Assembly (NCBI GenBank): GCA_900557315.1
Contig: USSI01000102.1
Coordinates: 1-5,916, forward strand
DNA: 5,916 nucleotides
Direction: 5' to 3'
Source of the DNA: an uncultured Butyricicoccus sp.
GTDB lineage: Bacteria; Bacillota; Clostridia; Oscillospirales; Butyricicoccaceae
The notes beneath the pieces were generated by a model, which saw only the letters and a program-made list of their open reading frames with translations, was not told the DNA's origin and did no database searches. How positions within the stretch are numbered: position 1 is the first letter of the stretch; each line of letters opens with the position of its first letter. The translations under genes were made by a program, and so were the position numbers. Shown one piece after another: positions 1 to 5,575 of the stretch.

Positions 1-582
1 CCTGCTGATCTCATTGGGGGACATCGGAAACCGGTGCAGTTCCTCGTGCGCCAGGCCAAAGCCCGCCTCACCCTTTGCCGCTGTCCGGATGCGCAGTTCC
101 TGTTCTTTCAGACGTGCATCACACAGATACTCGAACTGGTCGCGCGGGGTCCGGAACACCGCCTCTACCCCGGCCGGGTCCGCCATATAAATGTACCGGT
201 AGACCTTATAGATTGCAAGCGAAAAATATTCTTCAATCTCCCGCGGCAGCTGCATGCTCCCCATCTGCTGGGCCAATTCGAGCAGCAGGGACACCGCCTG
301 CACCACATGGTTTTTCTTTATCTCTACATTTTCCCGCGCATCCATCCGCCCGGCGGGCACAGCAGAACCATCCCGCGCCATGGAGCGCCCAAGCAGGTAG
401 TCGCAGGACACCCCGTAATAGTCCGCCGCACGCACGACAAAGGATAAACCCGGCTCGCGAAGCCCGTTTTCGTAGTGGCTGAGGAGAGCCTGTGAAACGC
501 CAAGGTCCCCAGCTGCCGTCCTCTGGCTTATTTTCTTTTCCCGTCGCAAAAGCGCGAGCGTGCGAGAAAAATCACTGGACAT
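1..582 (-). CDS. XRE-family helix-turn-helix transcriptional regulator (C-terminus cut off by left edge)
   Basis: The reading frame starts at an ATG at 582-580 and stays open to base 1, giving 194 residues without a stop. Residues about 5-66 form a lambda-repressor/Cro-type helix-turn-helix: a basic first helix (RTLALLRREKKISQ), then TAAGDLGVSQALLSHYENG as the turn and recognition helix, and a closing YYGVSCDYLLGRS that is typical of Clostridia XRE proteins. The remainder (about 80-194) has no domain I recognise; it looks helical and is rich in Tyr and Glu (EYFSLAIYKVYRYIY), perhaps for dimerisation or signal sensing. The Shine-Dalgarno is weak, but a near-consensus promoter lies 32 bp upstream of the ATG with a palindrome over its -10 box, so autoregulation is plausible. 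It is divergent from the thioesterase-mutY operon, which could be a target. DNA binding is well supported; its targets and signal are unknown. Confidence 0.88.
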   Translation of the reverse strand, partial: MSSDFSRTLALLRREKKISQRTAAGDLGVSQALLSHYENGLREPGLSFVVRAADYYGVSCDYLLGRSMARDGSAVPAGRMDARENVEIKKNHVVQAVSLLLELAQQMGSMQLPREIEEYFSLAIYKVYRYIYMADPAGVEAVFRTPRDQFEYLCDARLKEQELRIRTAAKGEAGFGLAHEELHRFPMSPNEISR

Positions 583-608
583 ATCTCTGCTACCCCGTCA
601 TAAAACTA

Positions 609-628
609 TGTATATTATACAGCGTGTA
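609..628. promoter_or_regulatory. Palindromic candidate operator over the regulator's -10 box
   Basis: Bases 609-621 read TGTATATTATACA, a perfect 6+1+6 palindrome that contains the -10 hexamer of the leftward regulator promoter. An overlapping inverted repeat, TACA-GCG-TGTA, occupies 618-628 within the spacer. XRE regulators commonly bind short palindromes at their own promoters, so this is a reasonable autoregulatory site. An AT-rich -10 region can be palindromic by chance, which limits confidence. Confidence 0.4.
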
Positions 629-642
629 ATTGGTCTTGTAAA
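614..642 (-). promoter_or_regulatory. Sigma-A-type promoter for the XRE regulator
   Basis: On the minus strand the -35 box is TTTACA (642-637, 5 of 6 matches), the spacer is exactly 17 bp (636-620) and the -10 box is a perfect TATAAT (619-614). Transcription should start near 607, leaving a leader of about 25 nt before the ATG at 582. Orientation and spacing fit the regulator gene. Confidence 0.82.
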
Positions 643-820
643 GATCGAAAAATGCGGCATTTCTATGATTTCCACTTTTTTATTCCATTTTCCGCGCCTA
701 TTTCACACGATTTTGTTGCGTAAACGAAGGCCGTCAACTATATATGGGGGTCATCGCCCGTTTTCGCCATATATACAATTTTTCTGCTTTTACAACGCCC
801 CAAATCAGCGCCGTTTACGC
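643..820. other. AT-rich divergent intergenic region with two nested inverted repeats
   Basis: This stretch between the two divergent promoters has no convincing gene. The outer pair is GCGTAAACG at 718-726 and its exact reverse complement CGTTTACGC at 812-820, the latter directly abutting the -35 box of the thioesterase operon. Nested inside is TATATATGG at 739-747 with CCATATATA at 767-775, separated by 19 bases that themselves contain GGG (748-750) and CCC (757-759). Both pairs are perfect 9-mers. They could be operators for the neighbouring regulator, a looped regulatory structure, or remnants of a small element. The part from 643 to 717 shows nothing beyond low GC. Confidence 0.5.
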
Positions 821-849
821 TTGACGAGGGCAAAGCGCGCCGGTATAAT
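821..849 (+). promoter_or_regulatory. Sigma-A-type promoter of the thioesterase-mutY-glycosylase-MATE operon
   Basis: The -35 box TTGACG (821-826, 5 of 6) is followed by a 17-bp spacer (827-843) and a perfect TATAAT (844-849). Transcription should begin near 856, about 60 nt before the thioesterase start. It is the only strong rightward promoter I see ahead of the four same-strand genes. The inverted-repeat arm CGTTTACGC ends at 820, immediately before the -35 box. Confidence 0.85.
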
Positions 850-868
850 AAGGAATAAATAAATTCAT

Positions 869-896
869 GGTGCGGTGCCCCCTGCCGCACCTTTTT
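869..896 (+). terminator. Terminator-like hairpin in the operon leader (possible attenuator)
   Basis: GGTGCGG (869-875) pairs perfectly with CCGCACC (885-891) across a 9-base loop and is followed at once by five T residues (892-896), the form of an intrinsic terminator. It lies downstream of the predicted transcription start (about 856) and upstream of the ribosome binding site at 902-907. It could therefore abort most transcripts in the leader, or act as a 5' stabilising hairpin. The roughly 13 nt ahead of it are too short for a riboswitch aptamer. The T-run is short and termination strength is unknown. Confidence 0.55.
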
Positions 897-915
897 GTGC
901 AAAGGAGCCATGGAA

Positions 916-1338
916 ATGTCTATCGAACAACTTTTGAAACTGCGGCAGGAAGCCGGCGGCCTGAACAGGCTGATGAACATGCGCGTGACCTCAGTGGATG
1001 AAGAAGGCAACGCAACTGTTGAACTGGACGTCACCAGGGACCTGCTCAACCCGCTCGGCATGGCGCACGGCGGCACCATCTTTTCCCTGTGCGATATCGC
1101 AGCTGGGACCGCGGCAGCTTCACACGGACCGGTTGCCGTAACGCTGGACAGCAACATTCATTATTACCGTCCCGGCCGCCTGGGCAAGACGCTGACCGCT
1201 TACGCTACCGAGCGCAAGCGCGGCCGCAGCACGGCGGTCTATCTGGTGGACGTGTATGACGACGAGGAAAAGCACGTTGCCGACGCTGTATTTACGATGT
1301 TCTATGCCGGGCATACGACGGAGGATATGCGCTATTGA
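916..1338 (+). CDS. PaaI-family hotdog-fold thioesterase
   Basis: The product is a small soluble acyl-CoA thioesterase of 140 residues, the usual size for the PaaI/YbgC-like hotdog superfamily. The family signature lies at residues 46-60: Asn46, then GMAHGG (48-53) and an Asp at 60 (SLCD), which match the Asn, HGG and catalytic acidic residue of PaaI enzymes. The segment VTLDSNIHYYRPGRLGKTLTAYA is the typical central strand and turn. I chose the ATG at 916 over the in-frame ATG at 910, because AAGGAG at 902-907 lies 8 bases before 916 but only 2 before 910. It is the first gene of the operon and its stop codon overlaps the mutY start. The substrate cannot be read from sequence; phenylacetyl-type or other aromatic/short acyl-CoAs are family precedents only. 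Confidence 0.9.
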   Translation: MSIEQLLKLRQEAGGLNRLMNMRVTSVDEEGNATVELDVTRDLLNPLGMAHGGTIFSLCDIAAGTAAASHGPVAVTLDSNIHYYRPGRLGKTLTAYATERKRGRSTAVYLVDVYDDEEKHVADAVFTMFYAGHTTEDMRY

Positions 1339-2384
1339 GCGGTATTTCCCCTGCGATTATCCCGCCCCTGCTCGCCTGGTACGATGCAGGGCATCGCGAC
1401 CTGCCCTGGCGTGCCCAGCCCACCCCCTACCGCGTGTGGGTAAGCGAAATCATGCTGCAGCAGACCCGTGTCGAGGCGGTGCGCGGATATTTTGACCGCT
1501 GGATGCAGGCGCTGCCCGATATCCCCGCCCTTGCTGCCGCTGAAGAAGCAGTCTATATGAAGCTGTGGGAAGGGCTTGGCTATTACAGCCGGGTGCGCAA
1601 CCTGCACCGCGCTGCGGTCGATGTCTGCGCGCAGTACGGCGGCGAACTGCCCGCGGATTATGACAAGCTGCTCGCCCTGCCCGGCGTGGGCGACTACACA
1701 GCAGGCGCGGTCGCGTCCATCGCCTTCGGCATTCCGGTCCCAGCGGTGGATGGCAACGTGCTGCGTGTTGCCGCCCGGTTGGACAATGATTTTACGCCCA
1801 TCACGGATGCCAAATATAAAAGGCAGGTACGCGGGCGCTTTGCCGCGCTCATGCCGGCGGACCGTCCGGGCGACCTCAACCAGTCGCTGATGGAGCTGGG
1901 CGCAACCGTCTGCCTGCCAAACGGCGCGCCGCGATGCGGCGACTGCCCCTTGCAGCACCTGTGCCTCGGCTGCCACCATGGCAATGCAGCCATGCTGCCC
2001 ATCCGCACGGCAAAAAAGGCCCGGCGCGTGGAGAACCGCACGGTGCTGCTGGTGCGGTGCGGTACGCTGGTCGGCATTACGCGCCGCCCGGCGAACGGGC
2101 TGCTGGCCGGGCTATGGGAACTTCCTGCGCTCGAAGGGCATTTATCCCCGGACGAAACCCGCGCTGCACTTGCCGCGCAGGGCTGGCAGGTGCAGCATCT
2201 GCTGTCCCTGCGGCCTGCAAAACACGTTTTTACCCATGTGGAATGGCATATGAACGGCTACTATGTCGAACTTACCGCGCAGCCGGACGGGCTGACTTTT
2301 GTCTCCCCCGCCGACCTGCGCGCATCTTATGCGCTTCCCAGTGCATTCCGCTCCTTCCTTTCGGTCATAGAGGAGGAAATATGA
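1335..2384 (+). CDS. mutY: Adenine DNA glycosylase MutY
   Basis: MutY removes adenine mispaired with 8-oxoguanine in base-excision repair. At 349 residues it has the usual length. The N-terminal helix-hairpin-helix glycosylase domain (about 8-220) shows LPWR (23-26), SEIMLQQT with catalytic Glu38, the hairpin LPGVGDYTAGAV (115-126) and VDGNV with catalytic Asp139. The iron-sulfur cluster ligands are Cys193, Cys201, Cys204 and Cys210; the first gap is seven residues, one more than the six in E. coli. The C-terminal NUDIX-like domain (about 230-349) that recognises 8-oxoguanine contains FTHVEW (299-304), equivalent to the FSH loop. The start is a TTG at 1335 overlapping the previous stop (TTGA), with GGAGG at 1320-1324 ten bases upstream; no in-frame ATG fits. 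Its own stop overlaps the next ATG (ATGA), so translation is probably coupled on both sides. Confidence 0.95.
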   Translation: MSGISPAIIPPLLAWYDAGHRDLPWRAQPTPYRVWVSEIMLQQTRVEAVRGYFDRWMQALPDIPALAAAEEAVYMKLWEGLGYYSRVRNLHRAAVDVCAQYGGELPADYDKLLALPGVGDYTAGAVASIAFGIPVPAVDGNVLRVAARLDNDFTPITDAKYKRQVRGRFAALMPADRPGDLNQSLMELGATVCLPNGAPRCGDCPLQHLCLGCHHGNAAMLPIRTAKKARRVENRTVLLVRCGTLVGITRRPANGLLAGLWELPALEGHLSPDETRAALAAQGWQVQHLLSLRPAKHVFTHVEWHMNGYYVELTAQPDGLTFVSPADLRASYALPSAFRSFLSVIEEEI

Positions 2385-2866
2385 CGACGCAAACCGTAAT
2401 CCACAACATCCCCCCGCTGTATGACCGCACCTCCCGTGTGCTGCTGCTTGGCTCCATCCCCAGCCCCAAATCCCGCGAGGCTGGGTTTTTCTACGGCCAT
2501 CCGCAAAACCGCTTCTGGCGTGTGCTGGCCGCGGTATTGGGAGAAGAGCTGCCTGCAACCACGGAAGACAAACGTGCAATGTGCCTCAGGCACCACATCG
2601 CGCTGTGGGATACCATTGCCCGCTGCGACATCGCAGGCGCATCGGATACCAGCATCAAAAACGCGGTCCCAAACGACATCGGCCGCCTGCTGCGCGAAAC
2701 TGAAATCGCGCGGATCTACGCCACCGGCGGCAAATCCGCCCAGCTGTACCGCAAGCTGGTCGAGCCGCAGACCCATGTCCCCATCATCCAGCTTCCCTCG
2801 ACCAGCCCGGCGAACGCGGCCTGGTCGCTCGAACGGCTGATCGAGGCATACCGGGTCATCCTGTAA
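2381..2866 (+). CDS. DNA-deoxyinosine/uracil glycosylase, UDG superfamily family-6-like
   Basis: The product, 161 residues, resembles hypoxanthine-DNA glycosylases, which excise deaminated adenine (hypoxanthine), and some relatives uracil, from DNA. Motif 1 (24-46) reads GSIPS followed by FFYGHPQNRFW, the GSxP...HPxNxFW pattern of this branch; Asn43 is the likely catalytic position. LWDTI (75-79) follows the core of the fold. The second DNA-contact motif near the C-terminus is LPSTSPANA (138-146), typical of this family. Start is the ATG at 2381, which overlaps the mutY stop by 4 bp; AGGAGG at 2371-2376 sits only 4 bases upstream, inside the mutY end. Coupling to mutY puts an oxidative-damage and a deamination glycosylase in one message. 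The exact base preference (hypoxanthine, uracil or both) is inferred from family only. Confidence 0.87.
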   Translation: MTTQTVIHNIPPLYDRTSRVLLLGSIPSPKSREAGFFYGHPQNRFWRVLAAVLGEELPATTEDKRAMCLRHHIALWDTIARCDIAGASDTSIKNAVPNDIGRLLRETEIARIYATGGKSAQLYRKLVEPQTHVPIIQLPSTSPANAAWSLERLIEAYRVIL

Positions 2867-2882
2867 ACGCAACCCTGAAGAA

Positions 2883-2888
2883 AGAAGG
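2883..2888 (+). promoter_or_regulatory. Ribosome binding site supporting an ACG start of the MATE gene
   Basis: AGAAGG lies at 2883-2888, 8 bases before ACG at 2897, which is ideal spacing for initiation there. The competing site AAGGAG at 2903-2908 is 10 bases before an out-of-frame ATG at 2919 that encodes only three residues before TGA at 2928-2930. No purine-rich site precedes the in-frame GTG at 2951. The placement favours an upstream start, but ACG initiation is rare and inefficient. Confidence 0.45.
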
Positions 2889-2896
2889 CCTTCCCT

Positions 2897-4264
2897 ACGA
2901 ACAAGGAGTTATTCCCCAATGCTGCCCTGAAAAAACTGATCTGGCCGCTTGTGCTCGAGCAGGTGCTCTCGATCACAGTCGGCCTGGCGGATACCATCAT
3001 GGTGTCCTCGGTCGGTGAAGCGGCGGTTTCCGGCGTGTCGCTTGTCGATATGCTCAACGTACTTATCATCAACATCTTTTCCGCACTGGCGACCGGCGGC
3101 GCGGTCGTTGTGGCACAGCTGCTCGGCGCGCGTGAACGAAAACGCGCGTGCGACGCTTCGCGCCAGCTGTATCTGGTCGTAACCGTGATTTCGCTCTGCT
3201 TTGCCGTGCTGATTATGCTGTTCCGCGCACCGCTGCTGCGCCTGCTGTTCGGTTCGATCGAGGACGACGTCATGGACAGCGCGCTGACCTATCTGACCGT
3301 CAGCGTATTCTCCTACCCGGTGCTGGCGATCTACAACGCGGGCGCGGCCCTGTTCCGCGCGCAGGGCAACTCGCGTGTTTCCATGATGATTGCCGGGCTG
3401 ATTAACGTGGTCAACCTGATCGGCAACTCGATTCTGATCTATGTGCTCAAATGGGGCGTCGCGGGCGCGGCGCTCTCCTCGCTCTTTTCGCGCGGCGTGG
3501 CGGCGGTGGTCATCACCGTGCTGCTCCTCCATCCGGAACACACGGTCTCGCTCCGCACCGGCACGCGCTTCCGCCCGGATTTTTCGCTGATCCGCCGCAT
3601 TTTGCAGATCGGCGTACCGAACGGGCTGGAAAACAGCCTGTTCCAGCTGGGCCGCATCCTGGTCGTCAGCATCATCGCGCTGTTCGGCACCACACAGATC
3701 GCGGCAAACGCGGTTGCAAACAACTTGGACGCGATTGCGGTCATCCCCGGCCAGGCGATGAGCCTGGCGATGATTACGGTCATCGGCCAGTGCATCGGCT
3801 CGGGCGACGCCGACCAGGCGCGCTTCATGGCCAAAAAGCTGCTCAAAATCACCTATCTCATCAACGGCACCTGCTGTCTGCTGACTATTGCGGTCACGCC
3901 GCTTGTGCTCCGGATTTACAGCCTGTCACCCGAAGCGCTTTCGCTCGGCATGACGCTGATTTTCATCCACAACGGCTGCGCCGCGCTGATCTGGCCCGCC
4001 TCATTCACCCTGCCGAACGTGCTGCGCGCCGCCAACGATGTGCGCTATCCGATGGTCTGCTCGGTCGCCTCCATGATGCTGCTCCGCCTGGCAAGCGGCT
4101 ATGTGCTTGCGGTCTGGTGCAATCTCGGCGCAATCGGCATCTGGATTGCCATGGTGGGTGACTGGCTCTGCCGCTCGGCCTGCTTTGCGCTGCGCTTCCG
4201 CGGCACCCGCTGGCTGCGGTTTGCACCGGGCGTACAGCTGGTCGCGCAGAGCGGCCGGCGCTGA
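2897..4264 (+). CDS. MATE-family multidrug/cation efflux transporter (non-canonical start proposed)
   Basis: This is an inner-membrane MATE (multi antimicrobial extrusion) antiporter with two homologous halves of six helices, coupled to a proton or sodium gradient. Recognisable segments include LADTIMVSSVGEAAVSGVSL in the first half, ALATGGAVVVAQLLGA, and IGVPNGLENSLFQLGR plus PGQAMSLAMITVIGQ in the second half. The frame is open from 2879 to the stop at 4262-4264 with no ATG or TTG before residue 19; the first standard start is GTG at 2951, which lacks a ribosome binding site and would cut into the first helix. The upstream residues NKELFPNAALKKLIWPL look like a genuine family N-terminus. 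I propose ACG at 2897, preceded by AGAAGG 8 bases upstream, giving about 455 residues. It follows the glycosylase after 30 bp with no terminator between. The exported substrate is unknown. Confidence 0.88.
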   Translation, partial: TNKELFPNAALKKLIWPLVLEQVLSITVGLADTIMVSSVGEAAVSGVSLVDMLNVLIINIFSALATGGAVVVAQLLGARERKRACDASRQLYLVVTVISLCFAVLIMLFRAPLLRLLFGSIEDDVMDSALTYLTVSVFSYPVLAIYNAGAALFRAQGNSRVSMMIAGLINVVNLIGNSILIYVLKWGVAGAALSSLFSRGVAAVVITVLLLHPEHTVSLRTGTRFRPDFSLIRRILQIGVPNGLENSLFQLGRILVVSIIALFGTTQIAANAVANNLDAIAVIPGQAMSLAMITVIGQCIGSGDADQARFMAKKLLKITYLINGTCCLLTIAVTPLVLRIYSLSPEALSLGMTLIFIHNGCAALIWPASFTLPNVLRAANDVRYPMVCSVASMMLLRLASGYVLAVWCNLGAIGIWIAMVGDWLCRSACFALRFRGTRWLRFAPGVQLVAQSGRR

Positions 4265-4292
4265 AGGCACCGCGCCCGCCATCCCATACATA

Positions 4293-4325
4293 AAAAGGGA
4301 GAACCCGGTTCGGGTTCTCCCTTTT
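4293..4325. terminator. Bidirectional intrinsic terminator between the MATE gene and ychF
   Basis: Bases 4293-4307 and 4311-4325 form a perfect 15-bp stem around a 3-base loop (GTT). The GC-rich core is GGGAGAACCCG, flanked by an A-run on the left and a T-run on the right. Read on the plus strand it ends in TTTT, and on the minus strand the A-run becomes a U-run. It lies 28 bases after the MATE stop and 33 bases beyond the ychF stop at 4359, so it can end both convergent transcripts. Confidence 0.92.
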
Positions 4326-4358
4326 CTGATGCCGCGATATGCCGCGCAGGCGCGCTTT

Positions 4359-5462
4359 TTATACGTTGAAGCGGAACAGCACAACGTCCCCGTCCTGCAT
4401 GACGTATTCCTTGCCCTCCGAGCGGACAAGGCCCTTTTCGCGCGCCGCCGCGAGCGAGCCAAGCTCGATCAGGTCCTTATAGTTGATGACCTCCGCACGG
4501 ATGAAGCCGCGTTCAAAGTCCGAATGGATTTTGCCCGCCGCCTGCGGCGCCTTGGTGCCCTTTTCGATCGTCCAGGCGCGCACCTCCTGTTCGCCTGCGG
4601 TCAGGTAGCTCATCAGGCCGAGCAGGTCATAACAGACCTTAATCAGACGGTCCAGGCCGGACTCATGCAGGCCGAGTTCGGACAGGAACGTCTCTTTTTC
4701 CTCCGCGTCCATGCCCGCGATATCCTCTTCCAGCTTGGCGCAGATCGGCAGCACCATCGCGCCCTCTGCGTCCGCGATGGCCTGTACCGCCTTCAGGCGC
4801 TCGTTCTCCGCCGCATCACCGGTAAAGCCCGCCTCGTCCATGTTGGCAGCGTAAATCACCTTTTTCGCGGAAAGCAGGTCGCTCTCACCGACCACGCGGA
4901 TGACGTCCTCGTCCTCGCCGAAGCCCTCGAAGGTGCGGGCAGTCTTGCCCTCCTCCAGATGCGCCTTAAGCGCTTCAAGGATTTCCACATCCTTGTTCAG
5001 CTTTTTATCCGCTTTGGCGGCCTTGCGGGTGCGCTCGAGGCGGCGCTCCAGATGTTCGATATCCGCCAGAATCAGCTCAAGGTTGATGGTTTCGATGTCG
5101 CGCGCCGGATCGACCGAGCCTTCGACGTGCACAATATTCTCGTTTTCAAAGCAGCGCAAGACGTGGACGATTGCGTCTACCTCGCGGATGTGGGACAGGA
5201 ACTTGTTGCCAAGGCCCTCGCCCTTGCTCGCGCCGCGCACGAGACCCGCAATATCCACAAACTCCACCACGGCCGGGGTGGTCTTTTTCGCGTGGTACAG
5301 GTCGGTCAGCGGCTGGAGCCGCTCATCCGGGACGGCAACCATGCCAACATTGGGGTCAATGGTACAGAAGGGATAGTTTGCGCTCTCCGCGCCCGCCTGC
5401 GTGATTGCATTAAACAAGGTGGACTTGCCGACGTTGGGAAGCCCGACGATTCCTAATTTCAT
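4359..5462 (-). CDS. ychF: Redox-regulated ATPase YchF (OLA1/Obg-like)
   Basis: YchF is a universally conserved cytosolic P-loop protein of the Obg family that binds ribosomes and hydrolyses ATP rather than GTP; it is linked to translation and stress responses. The 367 residues are full length. The Walker A/G1 motif is GLPNVGKS (7-14), the switch I region is NYPFCTIDP (29-37) and G3 is DIAGLVRGASKGEGLG (70-85). The G4 position reads NMDE (207-210) instead of NKxD, which explains the ATP preference. A coiled-coil insertion (about 128-172, rich in Glu, Arg and Lys) follows the family pattern, and a C-terminal TGS domain (about 283-366) ends in DGDVVLFRF. The ATG at 5462 gives the canonical MKLGIVGLPN start; AAGGAG at 5480-5475 is 12 bases upstream, rather far. 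No good promoter is visible in the 113 bp to the integrase, so read-through from there is possible. Confidence 0.97.
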   Translation of the reverse strand: MKLGIVGLPNVGKSTLFNAITQAGAESANYPFCTIDPNVGMVAVPDERLQPLTDLYHAKKTTPAVVEFVDIAGLVRGASKGEGLGNKFLSHIREVDAIVHVLRCFENENIVHVEGSVDPARDIETINLELILADIEHLERRLERTRKAAKADKKLNKDVEILEALKAHLEEGKTARTFEGFGEDEDVIRVVGESDLLSAKKVIYAANMDEAGFTGDAAENERLKAVQAIADAEGAMVLPICAKLEEDIAGMDAEEKETFLSELGLHESGLDRLIKVCYDLLGLMSYLTAGEQEVRAWTIEKGTKAPQAAGKIHSDFERGFIRAEVINYKDLIELGSLAAAREKGLVRSEGKEYVMQDGDVVLFRFNV

Positions 5463-5512
5463 ATATCTCTACATCTCCTTAAAAAATGCTGTATTTACAA
5501 GGTTTTTCGCAC

Positions 5513-5557
5513 TTTGGCGTTTTGGCTACTACGCCATTTTTACGCCATTTACGCATG
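5513..5557. repeat. Clustered direct and inverted repeats beside the integrase, possible recombinase-binding/att region
   Basis: TTTGGC occurs at 5513-5518 and 5521-5526 (8-bp period). It is followed by TACGCCATTT at 5530-5539 and 5541-5550 (11-bp period), with a degenerate third copy, TACGCATGG, from 5550. TGGCGT (5515-5520) and ACGCCA (5531-5536) are inverted relative to each other. The cluster begins about 20 bp past the integrase stop, where Tn916- and phage-type elements carry their attachment and arm-type binding sites. In the plus direction the TGGCGT/ACGCCA hairpin is followed by five T residues, so it could also act as a weak terminator. The role is inferred from location only. Confidence 0.5.
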
Positions 5558-5575
5558 GACTTGTATGAAGTTATA

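Noticed and set aside
34..482. Plus-strand frames of about 135 codons at the left end
   Set aside because: They are antisense to a clear helix-turn-helix gene and have no family resemblance.
717..744. Extra plus-strand promoter (TTGCGT, 17 bp, TATATA)
   Set aside because: The -35 and -10 boxes match consensus poorly (about 4 of 6 each) and a much better promoter lies at 821-849.
560..862. 100-codon plus-strand frame across the divergent intergenic region
   Set aside because: It overlaps the start of the XRE gene antisense and runs through both promoters. It has no ribosome site and low-complexity AT-driven composition.
1332..1979. Minus-strand open frame of 215 codons within mutY
   Set aside because: It is a shadow of GC-rich mutY coding sequence with no motifs and no ribosome site.
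1934..2380. Upstream extension of the second glycosylase frame into mutY
   Set aside because: The frame happens to be open inside mutY, but the ATG at 2381 has a ribosome site and gives the normal family length.
2909..3541. Minus-strand open frame of 210 codons antisense to the MATE gene
   Set aside because: Its His/Arg/Gln-rich composition is typical of the complement of a hydrophobic GC-rich gene. There is no promoter or recognisable domain.
4101..5456. A 451-codon plus-strand open frame antisense to ychF
   Set aside because: It mirrors the codon pattern of ychF, which has every family motif on the other strand. Its start lies inside the MATE gene and its product resembles no family.
5513..5557. 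Possible CRISPR array
   Set aside because: The units are only 6-11 bp with no spacers of constant length and no cas genes, so they fit recombinase sites better.
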